Origin: TMED161 sp964532515
Lineage (GTDB): Bacteria; Fidelibacterota; Marinisomatia; SCGC-AAA003-L08; D37C17
DNA length: 41,683 nucleotides
Direction: 5' to 3'
NCBI GenBank assembly: GCA_964532515.1
Contig: CAZHKH010000003.1
Span: forward strand, 1 to 41,683
The position numbers were made by a program, and so were the translations under genes. The notes under the pieces are model-generated. The model had not been told where the DNA came from. It made no database searches and saw only the letters and a program-made list of their open reading frames with translations. This document shows positions 32,779-41,092 of the stretch, piece after piece (the stretch's first letter is position 1; each line of letters opens with the position of its first letter).

Positions 32779-33754
32779 AAACAGCATACTCATACTACTC
32801 TTTCTTCTTTCTTGCTCTAAAAAAGAAATTTCTTACACTCTTTCAGGAAAAACAATGGGCACCAGATATAAAATTGATATTATTTCTACAGTATTTGATT
32901 CTTCTCGTGTTCACAATTCTATTAAAAATTTACTAGCTAATATAAATAAAGAGATGTCAACTTATATAGATAGTAGTACTATAAGTAAATTTAATTCCCT
33001 CGATGCTGGATCAAGTATTAAAATTAATTCAGATTTTGAATATGTCTTAAATAAGTCTAAACATTACAATGAAATTACGAATGGATCATTCGACGTAACT
33101 ATAAAACCACTTGTTGAATTATGGGGGTTTGGATCTTCTGAATTAATGCTTTCTATACCAGGATCAAATAATATTGATTCAGCAATCACTTTACTTGGCA
33201 TAGAAAAAGTGTATACAGATAAAAATGGAAGATTATTTAAAAGCCAGAGTGTCAATATAGACTTTTCTGCAATTGCTAAAGGCTATGCTGTAGATAAAAT
33301 ATCAGATTTTTTAAAAGCTAATTCGCTAATTGATCATATGGTTGAAATAGGTGGAGAAATAAAAGTATCTGGGAAAAATAAAAATAGAGGTAACTGGAGT
33401 ATTGGAATCCAAAATCCCAACCTCCAAGATTCGCCACCATCAATTATACTAGCTATTTCAGATAAGGGAGTTGCAACTTCTGGGAATTATAGAAATTATC
33501 ATGATATAAATGGAAAAAGATACTCTCATATAATTTCTCCTTTAACAGGTTTTCCTGTAGAAAATAAAATTAAAGGAGTCACTGTTATTTCTAATACTTG
33601 CATTGATTCTGATGCATTGGCAACAGCTTTGATGGTAATGGATCTAAATGATGGAATGAAATTAGTCGAAGAGCTAAAAGATGTTGAAGCTTTTTATATT
33701 TTAGAAGATGAAAAATATAAGTTAAGCAGTGGCTTTATGAATTTTGCTCAGTAG
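32753..33754 (+). CDS. apbE: FAD:protein FMN transferase, lipoprotein (NQR flavinylation)
   Basis: Attaches FMN covalently to the Thr of S/T-G-A-T motifs in NqrB and NqrC. A lipoprotein signal is clear: L-L-F-L-L-S-C with the lipid-modified C21, then S-K-K-E. Family motifs: T-M-G-T-R-Y-K-I, D-V-T-I-K-P-L-V-E-L-W-G-F, A-K-G-Y-A-V-D, I-G-G-E-I-K-V-S-G, H-I-I-S-P-L-T-G-F-P-V and D-S-D-A-L-A-T-A-L-M-V with the metal-binding D. Start is TTG 32753 after AAGAAGG; TTG 32765 is an alternative. The 3' end overlaps nqrM, on the other strand, by 20 bases. Confidence 0.93.
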   Translation: MTLFLKQIRNSILILLFLLSCSKKEISYTLSGKTMGTRYKIDIISTVFDSSRVHNSIKNLLANINKEMSTYIDSSTISKFNSLDAGSSIKINSDFEYVLNKSKHYNEITNGSFDVTIKPLVELWGFGSSELMLSIPGSNNIDSAITLLGIEKVYTDKNGRLFKSQSVNIDFSAIAKGYAVDKISDFLKANSLIDHMVEIGGEIKVSGKNKNRGNWSIGIQNPNLQDSPPSIILAISDKGVATSGNYRNYHDINGKRYSHIISPLTGFPVENKIKGVTVISNTCIDSDALATALMVMDLNDGMKLVEELKDVEAFYILEDEKYKLSSGFMNFAQ

Positions 33755-33917
33755 ATGGACCAATATATTTACACATCTTTCTCTCTAGTGCTGTGCATGA
33801 GCAAGACTCATCATCTCCACCACATGATCCTTTAATTGTTTTATTAAAGAATAAGCTGCCAGCACTGAGCAGAAAAAAAGATATAGCGATAACAATAAAA
33901 GTGAAAAATAATTCCAT
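33735..33917 (-). CDS. nqrM: NqrM, (Na+)-NQR maturation protein (DUF539)
   Basis: A 60-residue protein with one N-terminal membrane helix (about 3-24) followed by K-T-I-K-G-S-C32-G-G and further cysteines C39, C41 and C49. This matches the short NqrM family, which delivers iron for the NqrD/E intramembrane cluster. In known operons nqrM usually lies on the same strand just after apbE; here it is convergent, and its last 20 bases overlap the end of apbE. The four-cysteine pattern and location next to the nqr genes make this a real gene and not a shadow frame. Confidence 0.82.
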   Translation of the reverse strand: MELFFTFIVIAISFFLLSAGSLFFNKTIKGSCGGDDESCSCTALERKMCKYIGPSTEQNS

Positions 33918-33965
33918 AATTAATTTTAAATTAAAATAGGGTGATATTCAAAATAAATTATTGAT

Positions 33966-35342
33966 ATGAAGATACTTATTACTTTTATACTATTTAGCGC
34001 TATTTTTGCGGCTGATTCACATAATGCTCCAGCATTTAATTTATATCACGCCCTTCCTTTTCTTGGAATGCTTTTATCTATTGCAATTATACCTCTTATA
34101 AATCATCATTTTTGGGAAAAAAACTTTGGTAAAATATCACTCTTCTGGTCTCTGGCTTTTATTATCCCATTTTATTTTTTAGTTCACAATCTAAGCAAGG
34201 TTATTGAGGTGCTTCTTCATACACTGACATTAGAGTATATACCCTTTATTGTTTTACTCTTGTCATTATTTACAGTCTCTGGTGGTATTTGCTTAAAGGG
34301 AAAACTAGTAGGCACACCCTTTCTAAATTTAGTACTATTGTCAATTGGAACATTATTAGCCTCTTGGATGGGAACAACAGGAGCAGCCATGCTTCTTATA
34401 AGACCATTGTTAAGAGCAAATAAGTGGAGAGTAAATAAAGTTCATATTGTAGTCTTTTTTATATTTTTAGTGGCAAATATAGGTGGTTCTTTAACACCAC
34501 TTGGAGATCCTCCGCTATTCCTTGGTTTTTTAAAAGGCATCTCTTTCTTCTGGACTACAGAATTTCTTTTTCTTCCAATGCTCTATGTTTCAACCATACT
34601 ATTAATACTCTTTTATCTTATTGATTCCCACTATTACAAGAAAGAATCAAAAATACCATCTGATATAACAGATATCAAAAGTATTGAAATTAGTGGAAAA
34701 ATTAATTTTTTGTTTTTGCTTGGAGTAATTGCATCTGTATTGCTCAGTGGATTTTGGAATCCAAATTATCAAGTTCACATATATGGTCACGTAACCATGG
34801 AATTACAAAATATTATTAGAGATATACTTCTTATTCTAATGACATTTTTAAGTATAAAGTTTACTTTACCTGAAACTCGTTCTCAAAATGGATTCACATG
34901 GTTTCCGATAGTAGAAGTTGCAAAGCTCTTTATAGGCATTTTTATTACAATTATTCCTGTTTTAAGTATACTCTCTATAAAGGATGTAGGGGCATTGCAG
35001 TGGGTAAAAGATTTATGCTATAATGATATGATGTATTTTTGGATAACAGGTATCCTTTCAGCGTTCCTTGATAATGCACCTACATATCTCGTCTTTTTTG
35101 ATGTTGCAGGAGGAGATCCTATTAAATTAATGAATGAAATGAGCTCTACTTTACTTGCAATTTCATCAGCAGCAGTATTTATGGGTGCGATGACCTATAT
35201 AGGCAATGCTCCCAACTTCATGGTTAGAGCTATTGCAGAGGAGAATGGGGTTAAAATGCCTAGCTTTTTTGGATTCATGGCTTGGTCATTTATTATTTTA
35301 GGTTTAACTTTCATATCATACAGCTTAATATTCTTAATATAG
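33966..35342 (+). CDS. nhaD: Na+/H+ antiporter, NhaD/ArsB-like ion transporter
   Basis: Membrane protein of 458 residues with about 12 hydrophobic helices and an N-terminal signal-like helix ending near A-A-D. Ion-transporter-superfamily features: S-W-M-G-T-T-G-A-A-M-L-L-I-R-P, N-I-G-G-S-L-T-P-L-G-D-P-P-L-F-L-G, S-A-F-L-D-N-A-P-T-Y-L-V-F, and G-A-M-T-Y-I-G-N-A-P-N-F-M. NhaD is the best fit, and the neighbouring Na+ pump NQR supports a role in the sodium cycle; a tricarboxylate or arsenite transporter of the same superfamily is the alternative. ATG 33966 is 48 bases from the divergent nqrM start, so their promoters share this short spacer. Confidence 0.82.
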   Translation: MKILITFILFSAIFAADSHNAPAFNLYHALPFLGMLLSIAIIPLINHHFWEKNFGKISLFWSLAFIIPFYFLVHNLSKVIEVLLHTLTLEYIPFIVLLLSLFTVSGGICLKGKLVGTPFLNLVLLSIGTLLASWMGTTGAAMLLIRPLLRANKWRVNKVHIVVFFIFLVANIGGSLTPLGDPPLFLGFLKGISFFWTTEFLFLPMLYVSTILLILFYLIDSHYYKKESKIPSDITDIKSIEISGKINFLFLLGVIASVLLSGFWNPNYQVHIYGHVTMELQNIIRDILLILMTFLSIKFTLPETRSQNGFTWFPIVEVAKLFIGIFITIIPVLSILSIKDVGALQWVKDLCYNDMMYFWITGILSAFLDNAPTYLVFFDVAGGDPIKLMNEMSSTLLAISSAAVFMGAMTYIGNAPNFMVRAIAEENGVKMPSFFGFMAWSFIILGLTFISYSLIFLI

Positions 35343-35402
35343 GTTCAATTATGTTCAAAAATCAAATTGTCCAATCCTTGTTATGCCAAAAGGAAAGTAG
35401 TC

Positions 35403-36401
35403 ATGAGTGAATGGAAAAAATTATACGAGCTCGTAAGTAAATCTAAAAGTATTTTACTATCAACGCATAGAGATCCTGATGGCGATGGCCTAGGATCTGA
35501 GATTGGGTTTTATTATTATTTAAAAAGTATCAATAAAAATGTAAGCATCATTAATATATCTCCTACTCCAGATAAATATAAATTCTTAGATCAAGAAAAT
35601 GTTATTCAAGCATATAATGAGAATTTAGATGAATTGATCAGCTCTTTTGATTTATTAATAGTTTTTGACCTTGGTGATTTTAGTCGATTAGGGAAAATTG
35701 GAGAGATTGTAAAAGAAAATAATATTAACGTTATCAATATGGACCATCATCATTTGCGAGACGAATCTCATTATAAATTATCTATAGTTAATGTAAAATC
35801 CCCATCTACAACTTATATGATTTGGAAATATTTTGATTATCTAAATATTAATACTAACCCTCTAGATGATAAAATAGCAATTGCACTGTATGCTGGCCTT
35901 GTTAACGATACTGGATCTTTTAGATATTCCTCTATTACTTCAGATTCTCATAACATGGCATCCCATCTTTTAGAATCAAATGTAAAGCCAGATGATATTT
36001 TTACAAATATATATGAAAATAGAAGTATTACTAGCATAAATCTAAAAGCAGAAATGATTAAGAATATTAAATTTTCAAATAGCAATATGGTTGCATATAC
36101 TATTGTAGATGAAGAAATATTTAAAAATACCAATTCAACTGCTGAAGATGCTGAAGGATTTTCAGAATTCATGAGAGGTATAGATGGAGTTGAAATATCT
36201 TTTTCTTTAACCCAAAGAGAAGATTATTATAAAATTAGTTTTAGATCCAGTGGAGTTTATACTGTTAATGACGTCGCTGCATTATTTGGAGGCGGTGGAC
36301 ATTTCTTTGCAGCAGGATGCACAATAGATAAACAAGATTTAGACAAAACAATTACTGAAATTTTAACTGAATGTACTAGGAAAATAAAGAATGGCAATTA
36401 A
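35403..36401 (+). CDS. nrnA: NrnA-type DHH/DHHA1 phosphoesterase (oligoribonuclease / pAp phosphatase)
   Basis: Degrades nanoRNA and 3'-phosphoadenosine 5'-phosphate. The 332-residue protein has the DHH domain metal ligands H22-R-D24-P-D26-G-D-G, the V-F-D-L-G-D-F-S-R-L-G motif, and D114-H115-H116 in M-D-H-H-H, followed by a DHHA1 domain with G-G-G-G-H-F-F-A-A-G-C at about 296. Start is ATG 35403 because AAAAGGAAAG precedes it; a TTG at 35367 would add 12 unlikely residues. It overlaps dcd by 11 bases and begins a chain of housekeeping genes. Confidence 0.92.
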   Translation: MSEWKKLYELVSKSKSILLSTHRDPDGDGLGSEIGFYYYLKSINKNVSIINISPTPDKYKFLDQENVIQAYNENLDELISSFDLLIVFDLGDFSRLGKIGEIVKENNINVINMDHHHLRDESHYKLSIVNVKSPSTTYMIWKYFDYLNINTNPLDDKIAIALYAGLVNDTGSFRYSSITSDSHNMASHLLESNVKPDDIFTNIYENRSITSINLKAEMIKNIKFSNSNMVAYTIVDEEIFKNTNSTAEDAEGFSEFMRGIDGVEISFSLTQREDYYKISFRSSGVYTVNDVAALFGGGGHFFAAGCTIDKQDLDKTITEILTECTRKIKNGN

Positions 36402-36951
36402 AAGTGATCGTTGGATTAAGAAGATGTCTGCTGAGCAGGATATGATAAATCCATTTACTGATGAAAGAACAAAACCAGGAGAAATATCCTACGGCCTTTC
36501 TTCGTATGGTTATGACATAAGGGTTGCAGATGAGTATAAAATATTTACAAATGTGAATAATAGCGTTGTAGATCCTAAGAATTTTGATGCAAACTCATTT
36601 GTTGATTTTAAAGGGGATGTATGCATTGTTCCACCCAATAGCTTTGCATTAGCAAGAAGTATTGAATATTTTAAAATTCCCAGAAAAATTCTAACAATAT
36701 GTGTAGGGAAATCTACATATGCTAGATGTGGCATTATCGTAAACGTAACCCCTTTTGAACCTGAATGGGAAGGATATGTAACACTAGAAATATCAAATAC
36801 AACTCCGCTTCCCGCTAAAATATATTCAAATGAAGGTCTGTGCCAAGTATTATTTTTTGAATCAGATGAAGATTGTAATATTTCCTATAAAGATAAAAGT
36901 GGAAAATATTTAAAGCAAGTTGGAATAACATTACCCAAAACTATTAAATGA
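36391..36951 (+). CDS. dcd: dCTP deaminase
   Basis: Converts dCTP to dUTP for thymidylate synthesis; trimeric, dUTPase fold. The 186-residue protein carries Y-G-L-S-S-Y-G-Y-D-I-R, V-G-K-S-T-Y-A-R-C-G-I, and P-F-E-P-E-W-E-G-Y-V-T-L-E133-I-S-N-T-T-P-L-P-A-K with the catalytic Glu. The opening D-R-W-I-K-K-M and M-I-N-P-F are typical of Dcd proteins of this length. I see no sign of the bifunctional deaminase/dUTPase form. Overlaps nrnA by 11 bases and ispH by four (ATGA). Confidence 0.95.
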   Translation: MAIKSDRWIKKMSAEQDMINPFTDERTKPGEISYGLSSYGYDIRVADEYKIFTNVNNSVVDPKNFDANSFVDFKGDVCIVPPNSFALARSIEYFKIPRKILTICVGKSTYARCGIIVNVTPFEPEWEGYVTLEISNTTPLPAKIYSNEGLCQVLFFESDEDCNISYKDKSGKYLKQVGITLPKTIK

Positions 36952-37793
36952 AGATTGCTATTGCAAAAGATGCAGGATACTGTTTTGGCGTTAGGGATGC
37001 TGTGAATATGGCATACGATGCATCAGAAAAATATGGTGAAGTTTATATGCTAGGCGATATCGTTCACAATGAAAATGTTGTGAAAGATTTAGAAAAAACA
37101 GGCGTAAAAGTTGTTAGTTCTTTAGATGAAATCCCTGAAGATAAACCAGTTTTATTGCGCGCCCATGGCACTATTAATTCAACATGGGATGCTGCGCGAG
37201 AAAAAGGAATGAATATTATTGATGCGACATGCCCACTTGTCCATGAAATTCATAGAGAAGTTAAAATGCTTGAAGAAGAAGGTAGGAAAATTGTAATTAT
37301 TGGAGACCATAACCATGATGAAGTAGTGGCAATTGCTGACCAGGTGAAAAATGCTACTATTATTTCGAATAAAGAAGAAGCTTTAAAAATGAAGCGAACA
37401 AGGAAAATTGGCATTGTAAGTCAATCAACTCAAATGATTGAAAATGTTCAAGAAATAATAAACATTTTAATGACAAGAATAGTTGACATAAGATTTATAA
37501 ATACAATTTGCTATCCTACAAAGAGAAATCATGAGCAAATAAAAGAATTAGCTCATTTATCAAACTTGATGATAATAATTGGATCCTTTACAAGTGCAAA
37601 CTCAAAGAGATTAACAGAGTTGGCTAAACAAAGAAATAAAAATACATATCAAGTGACATGCGCAGATGATATAAAAGTTGAATGGTTTGATAATGTTGAA
37701 ATAGTTGGAATTAGCGCAGGAGCTTCAACTCCAGATTATTTAATTGATGGAGTTGCAAATAGAATAAAAAAAATAAGTAAAGAGAGTAATTAA
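36948..37793 (+). CDS. ispH: 4-hydroxy-3-methylbut-2-enyl diphosphate reductase
   Basis: Last enzyme of the DXP isoprenoid pathway; makes IPP and DMAPP with a [4Fe-4S] cluster. Three cluster cysteines are C12 (A-G-Y-C-F-G-V), C95 (D-A-T-C-P-L-V) and C188 (I-C-Y-P-T-K-R-N). Also R-A-H-G-T, G-D-H-N-H-D-E-V, G-S-F-T-S-A-N-S, and the ending G-I-S-A-G-A-S-T-P-D-Y-L-I. Length 281 is normal. The Y-P-T-K-R-N stretch departs from the more common A-T-x-x-R-Q. Same transcription chain as dxs. Confidence 0.95.
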   Translation: MKIAIAKDAGYCFGVRDAVNMAYDASEKYGEVYMLGDIVHNENVVKDLEKTGVKVVSSLDEIPEDKPVLLRAHGTINSTWDAAREKGMNIIDATCPLVHEIHREVKMLEEEGRKIVIIGDHNHDEVVAIADQVKNATIISNKEEALKMKRTRKIGIVSQSTQMIENVQEIINILMTRIVDIRFINTICYPTKRNHEQIKELAHLSNLMIIIGSFTSANSKRLTELAKQRNKNTYQVTCADDIKVEWFDNVEIVGISAGASTPDYLIDGVANRIKKISKESN

Positions 37794-38675
37794 ATGAAAA
37801 AAAATAATTTTGAAGTGAATGTTGGATTGGCAGAAATGCTTAAGGGTGGTGTTATTATGGATGTCACAACCCCAGAACAAGCAAAAATAGCAGAAAATTC
37901 AGGTGCAGTTGCGGTAATGGCTCTTGAGAGGATTCCTGCAGATATAAGAGAGGATGGAGGGGTAGCTAGGATGTCAAGTCCTGCAATGATCAAAGAAATC
38001 CAGAACATAGTATCAATCCCGGTAATGGCTAAATGTCGAATTGGTCATATTCTAGAGGCTAAAATATTAGAGGCTTTAGAGGTAGATTTTATAGATGAAA
38101 GCGAAGTTCTTACTCCAGCTGACAATGAAAATCATATATATAAAAAAGATTTTTCTATTCCCTTTGTATGTGGAGCTAGAGATTTAGGCGAAGCCCTAAG
38201 AAGAATCAATGAAGGTGCCGCAATGATGAGAACAAAAGGAGAAGCTGGTTCTGGAAATATAGTTGAAGCTGTAAAGCATATGCGAAAGATAACAGAAACA
38301 ATTGAGGAACTTTCTAATTTTAATGAAGATCAATTAAAGGAATACTCAGAAAAAATTCATGTTCCCTTTTCATTAGTTGCTCAAGTTGCAGAGAGCAAGA
38401 GAATCCCTGTTCCCAATTTTAGTGCTGGTGGAATTGCGACTCCTGCAGATGCTGCATTAATGATGCACTTAGGTGCAGAGGCTGTTTTTGTTGGTTCTGG
38501 CATTTTTAAATCAGCTGATCCAGATAATAGGGCAAAGGCGATAGTAGAAGCTACAACTTATTACGATGATCCTAAAAAATTATCAGAAATTTCAATGGAT
38601 TTAAAAGAAGCTATGGATGGAATAGAAATATCTGATATCCCAAAAGAAAAAATGTTACAAAATAGGGGCTGGTAA
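37794..38675 (+). CDS. pdxS: Pyridoxal 5'-phosphate synthase, synthase subunit
   Basis: Builds PLP from ribose 5-phosphate, glyceraldehyde 3-phosphate and ammonia supplied by PdxT. The 293-residue barrel has the highly conserved G-G-V-I-M-D-V, M-A-L-E-R-I-P-A-D-I-R, V-M-A-K80-C-R-I-G-H with the Schiff-base lysine, R-T-K148-G-E-A-G-S-G-N and P-V-P-N-F-S-A-G-G-I-A-T-P-A-D-A-A. It starts immediately after the ispH stop and abuts pdxT. Confidence 0.97.
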   Translation: MKKNNFEVNVGLAEMLKGGVIMDVTTPEQAKIAENSGAVAVMALERIPADIREDGGVARMSSPAMIKEIQNIVSIPVMAKCRIGHILEAKILEALEVDFIDESEVLTPADNENHIYKKDFSIPFVCGARDLGEALRRINEGAAMMRTKGEAGSGNIVEAVKHMRKITETIEELSNFNEDQLKEYSEKIHVPFSLVAQVAESKRIPVPNFSAGGIATPADAALMMHLGAEAVFVGSGIFKSADPDNRAKAIVEATTYYDDPKKLSEISMDLKEAMDGIEISDIPKEKMLQNRGW

Positions 38676-39245
38676 TTGAAAATAGGAGTTCTTTCACTTC
38701 AAGGTGGCTATGAAAAGCATATAGATATTCTTGAACGTCTTAATATTCAAACTTCAAAAGTTAAATATAGAAAAGATTTACTTAGTATTGATGCTCTTAT
38801 TATTCCTGGGGGAGAATCTAGCGCTTTATCTAATCTAATCGAGAAAGAGTCCTTATACACACCTTTGAAAAAATTTATATCTAAATATCCGGTCTATGGG
38901 ACATGTGCAGGTTTAATCCTTTTATCTAAATCTATTGAAAATAATAATAAAGTAAGGTCATTTGATGCTTTAAATATTACCTTAACTAGAAATGGATGGG
39001 GAAGGCAGATAAACTCTTTTTCAAAAAATATATCTATCAAAATATTTAAAAATAAATATAAGGGGATTTTTATTCGAGCTCCAAAAATATCAAATTGCGG
39101 AAATTCAATTGATATTTTATCAGTTCTAAATAACTCCCCTGTAATGATACAACAGAACAAAATTTTAGGAACAACATTTCATCCTGAGTTGACAGATGAT
39201 ACTCGAATTCATGAATATTTTATAAAAATGGTTAATAAATGTTAG
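38676..39245 (+). CDS. pdxT: Pyridoxal 5'-phosphate synthase, glutaminase subunit
   Basis: Glutaminase of 189 residues that feeds ammonia to PdxS. Motifs: I-G-V-L-S-L-Q-G-G-Y-E-K-H at the N-terminus, I-P-G-G-E-S-S-A-L, nucleophile C77 in G-T-C-A-G-L, and H169/E171 in T-F-H-P-E-L. Start is TTG 38676 directly after the pdxS stop; AGGGG is within the pdxS end about 8 bases upstream, and no ATG is near. Overlaps dxs by seven bases. Confidence 0.94.
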   Translation: MKIGVLSLQGGYEKHIDILERLNIQTSKVKYRKDLLSIDALIIPGGESSALSNLIEKESLYTPLKKFISKYPVYGTCAGLILLSKSIENNNKVRSFDALNITLTRNGWGRQINSFSKNISIKIFKNKYKGIFIRAPKISNCGNSIDILSVLNNSPVMIQQNKILGTTFHPELTDDTRIHEYFIKMVNKC

Positions 39246-41092
39246 AAAATATTAATTCTCCAGAAGATTTAAAGCAATTATCAATTGATGAACTATATGT
39301 CTTGTCCGATGAAGTTTCTAATCTAATAAAGGAAACCATAGAAGAGCATGGTGGGCACTACTCCTCACCACTCGGAGTTGTTGATTTAACTGTTGCTTTA
39401 CATTATGTCTATAATTCTCCAAAAGATAAAATAGTTTGGGATGTTGGGCATCAGGCATATGCTCATAAAATATTAACAGGTCGACGCGACAAGTTTAATA
39501 CACTTAGACAAAAAGATGGTATTAGTGGATTCTTAAAAAGGGATGAATCCCCACATGATGTAGTTGGAGCTGGCCATGCAACAACCTCTATCTCATCTGC
39601 TCTTGGCATCGCTCATGCTCGTGATTACAATAAAGATGATTTTAAGATTGTCTCCATAATTGGAGATGGAGCAATGACAGGTGGTCTCGCATATGAAGGA
39701 ATGAATAATTTAGGTTTTCATAGAACCCAACAAACAATTGTTTTAAATGATAATTCTAAATCAATTTCAGAAAGCGTTGGTGCATTATCTAAATATTTAA
39801 ATAAAATAATAACAAATCCAACTTACAATAAGGTTAGATCTGATATATGGGATATAAGTGGAAAAATTCCAGTAATATCAGATGTTTTACGAAAATTTTT
39901 AAAGAAATCAGAGGAGGGAATAAAAGGTTTTCTCACTCCTGGAATATTATTTGAAGAATTAGGGATAAGATATATTGGACCTATTGATGGGCATGACCTT
40001 GACGCCATGATTAAAGTTTTTAATTCTATAAAAGATTTTAAAACCCCAGTCCTTTTACATGTTTTTACTAGAAAAGGAAGTAAATCTTTAAAAGCAGAAA
40101 AAGATGCAATTAAATATTATAGTTTGTCTGGAAAAAATACAGAAAAATCAGATGGGACATCTTATTCAAAAATCGTAGGGAATTCACTTATAAAATTAAC
40201 TTCTCAAGATAAAAACTTTAAATGTATAACTGCCGCAATGGATATAGGCACAGGGATAAAAGATTTTTGCAAACAATATCCAGATAAATATATTGATGTT
40301 GGCATTGCAGAATCTCATGCTGTTACATACGCTTCTGGTTTAGCAACTGAAGGGATAGTTCCAGTAATTGCCATTTATTCAACCTTTATGCAGAGAGCTT
40401 ACGATCAGATTATGCATGATATTTTACTTCAGAATCTTCCAGCTGTCTTTTGTATGGATAGGGCAGGATTAGTTGGCCCTGATGGTCCTACTCATCATGG
40501 TATATTTGACATATCAATGCTAAACTCATTGCCAAATATTATTATCTCTGCACCAAAAGATGGTAATGAGCTCTTTCAGTTAATATCTACGGGAATAAAA
40601 TCGAATAAAGCTTTTGCTATACGATATCCTAAAGGTAATTGTTTGTCATATGATGCAAATGCTTCTATATCTTATCTTGATATTGGGAAGTGGGAATATT
40701 TAACTCATGGAGAAAATATTGCTTTACTTGCTGTAGGTAGTATGGTTGAAACATGTATGAGTATTAAAGATGAAATTGAAGAAATTCTAGGTAAAAAAAT
40801 CACTATTATAAATGCAAGATTTGTAAAGCCACTAGATACAAAACTTTTAGATACCCTATCCAAAGTTCATCAAATGATTTTTACATTTGAAGAAGGGGCT
40901 GAGATTGGCGGATTTGGTTCTGCTGTGTTGAGCTATTATTCAAAGAAAAATAGCTCTCCAAAAGTTTATATTAAAGGAATAGATGATTCTTTTGTAGAGC
41001 ATGGAAGTAGGAAAGAACTTCTTAAGATTACTGGTTTAGACAGAGAAAGTATCTTAAGTTTTATAATAGATAGAGTAAAGAATGAAAAATAA
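39239..41092 (+). CDS. dxs: 1-deoxy-D-xylulose 5-phosphate synthase
   Basis: Thiamin-diphosphate enzyme condensing pyruvate and glyceraldehyde 3-phosphate, first step of the DXP isoprenoid pathway. The 617-residue protein has W-D-V-G-H-Q-A-Y-A-H-K-I-L-T-G-R, G-H-A-T-T-S-I-S-S-A-L-G, the ThDP/Mg motif G-D-G-A-M-T-G-G-L-A-Y-E-G-M-N-N, and in the transketolase-like half D-V-G-I-A-E-S-H-A-V-T, D-R-A-G-L-V-G-P-D-G-P-T-H-H-G and R-Y-P-K-G. Starts inside pdxT by seven bases; its end overlaps the mutase start by 11 bases. Confidence 0.96.
   Translation: MLENINSPEDLKQLSIDELYVLSDEVSNLIKETIEEHGGHYSSPLGVVDLTVALHYVYNSPKDKIVWDVGHQAYAHKILTGRRDKFNTLRQKDGISGFLKRDESPHDVVGAGHATTSISSALGIAHARDYNKDDFKIVSIIGDGAMTGGLAYEGMNNLGFHRTQQTIVLNDNSKSISESVGALSKYLNKIITNPTYNKVRSDIWDISGKIPVISDVLRKFLKKSEEGIKGFLTPGILFEELGIRYIGPIDGHDLDAMIKVFNSIKDFKTPVLLHVFTRKGSKSLKAEKDAIKYYSLSGKNTEKSDGTSYSKIVGNSLIKLTSQDKNFKCITAAMDIGTGIKDFCKQYPDKYIDVGIAESHAVTYASGLATEGIVPVIAIYSTFMQRAYDQIMHDILLQNLPAVFCMDRAGLVGPDGPTHHGIFDISMLNSLPNIIISAPKDGNELFQLISTGIKSNKAFAIRYPKGNCLSYDANASISYLDIGKWEYLTHGENIALLAVGSMVETCMSIKDEIEEILGKKITIINARFVKPLDTKLLDTLSKVHQMIFTFEEGAEIGGFGSAVLSYYSKKNSSPKVYIKGIDDSFVEHGSRKELLKITGLDRESILSFIIDRVKNEK

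Noticed and set aside
35351..35410. 19-codon ORF before nrnA (ATG 35351)
   Set aside because: No family resemblance, no ribosome site, and it overlaps the nrnA start.
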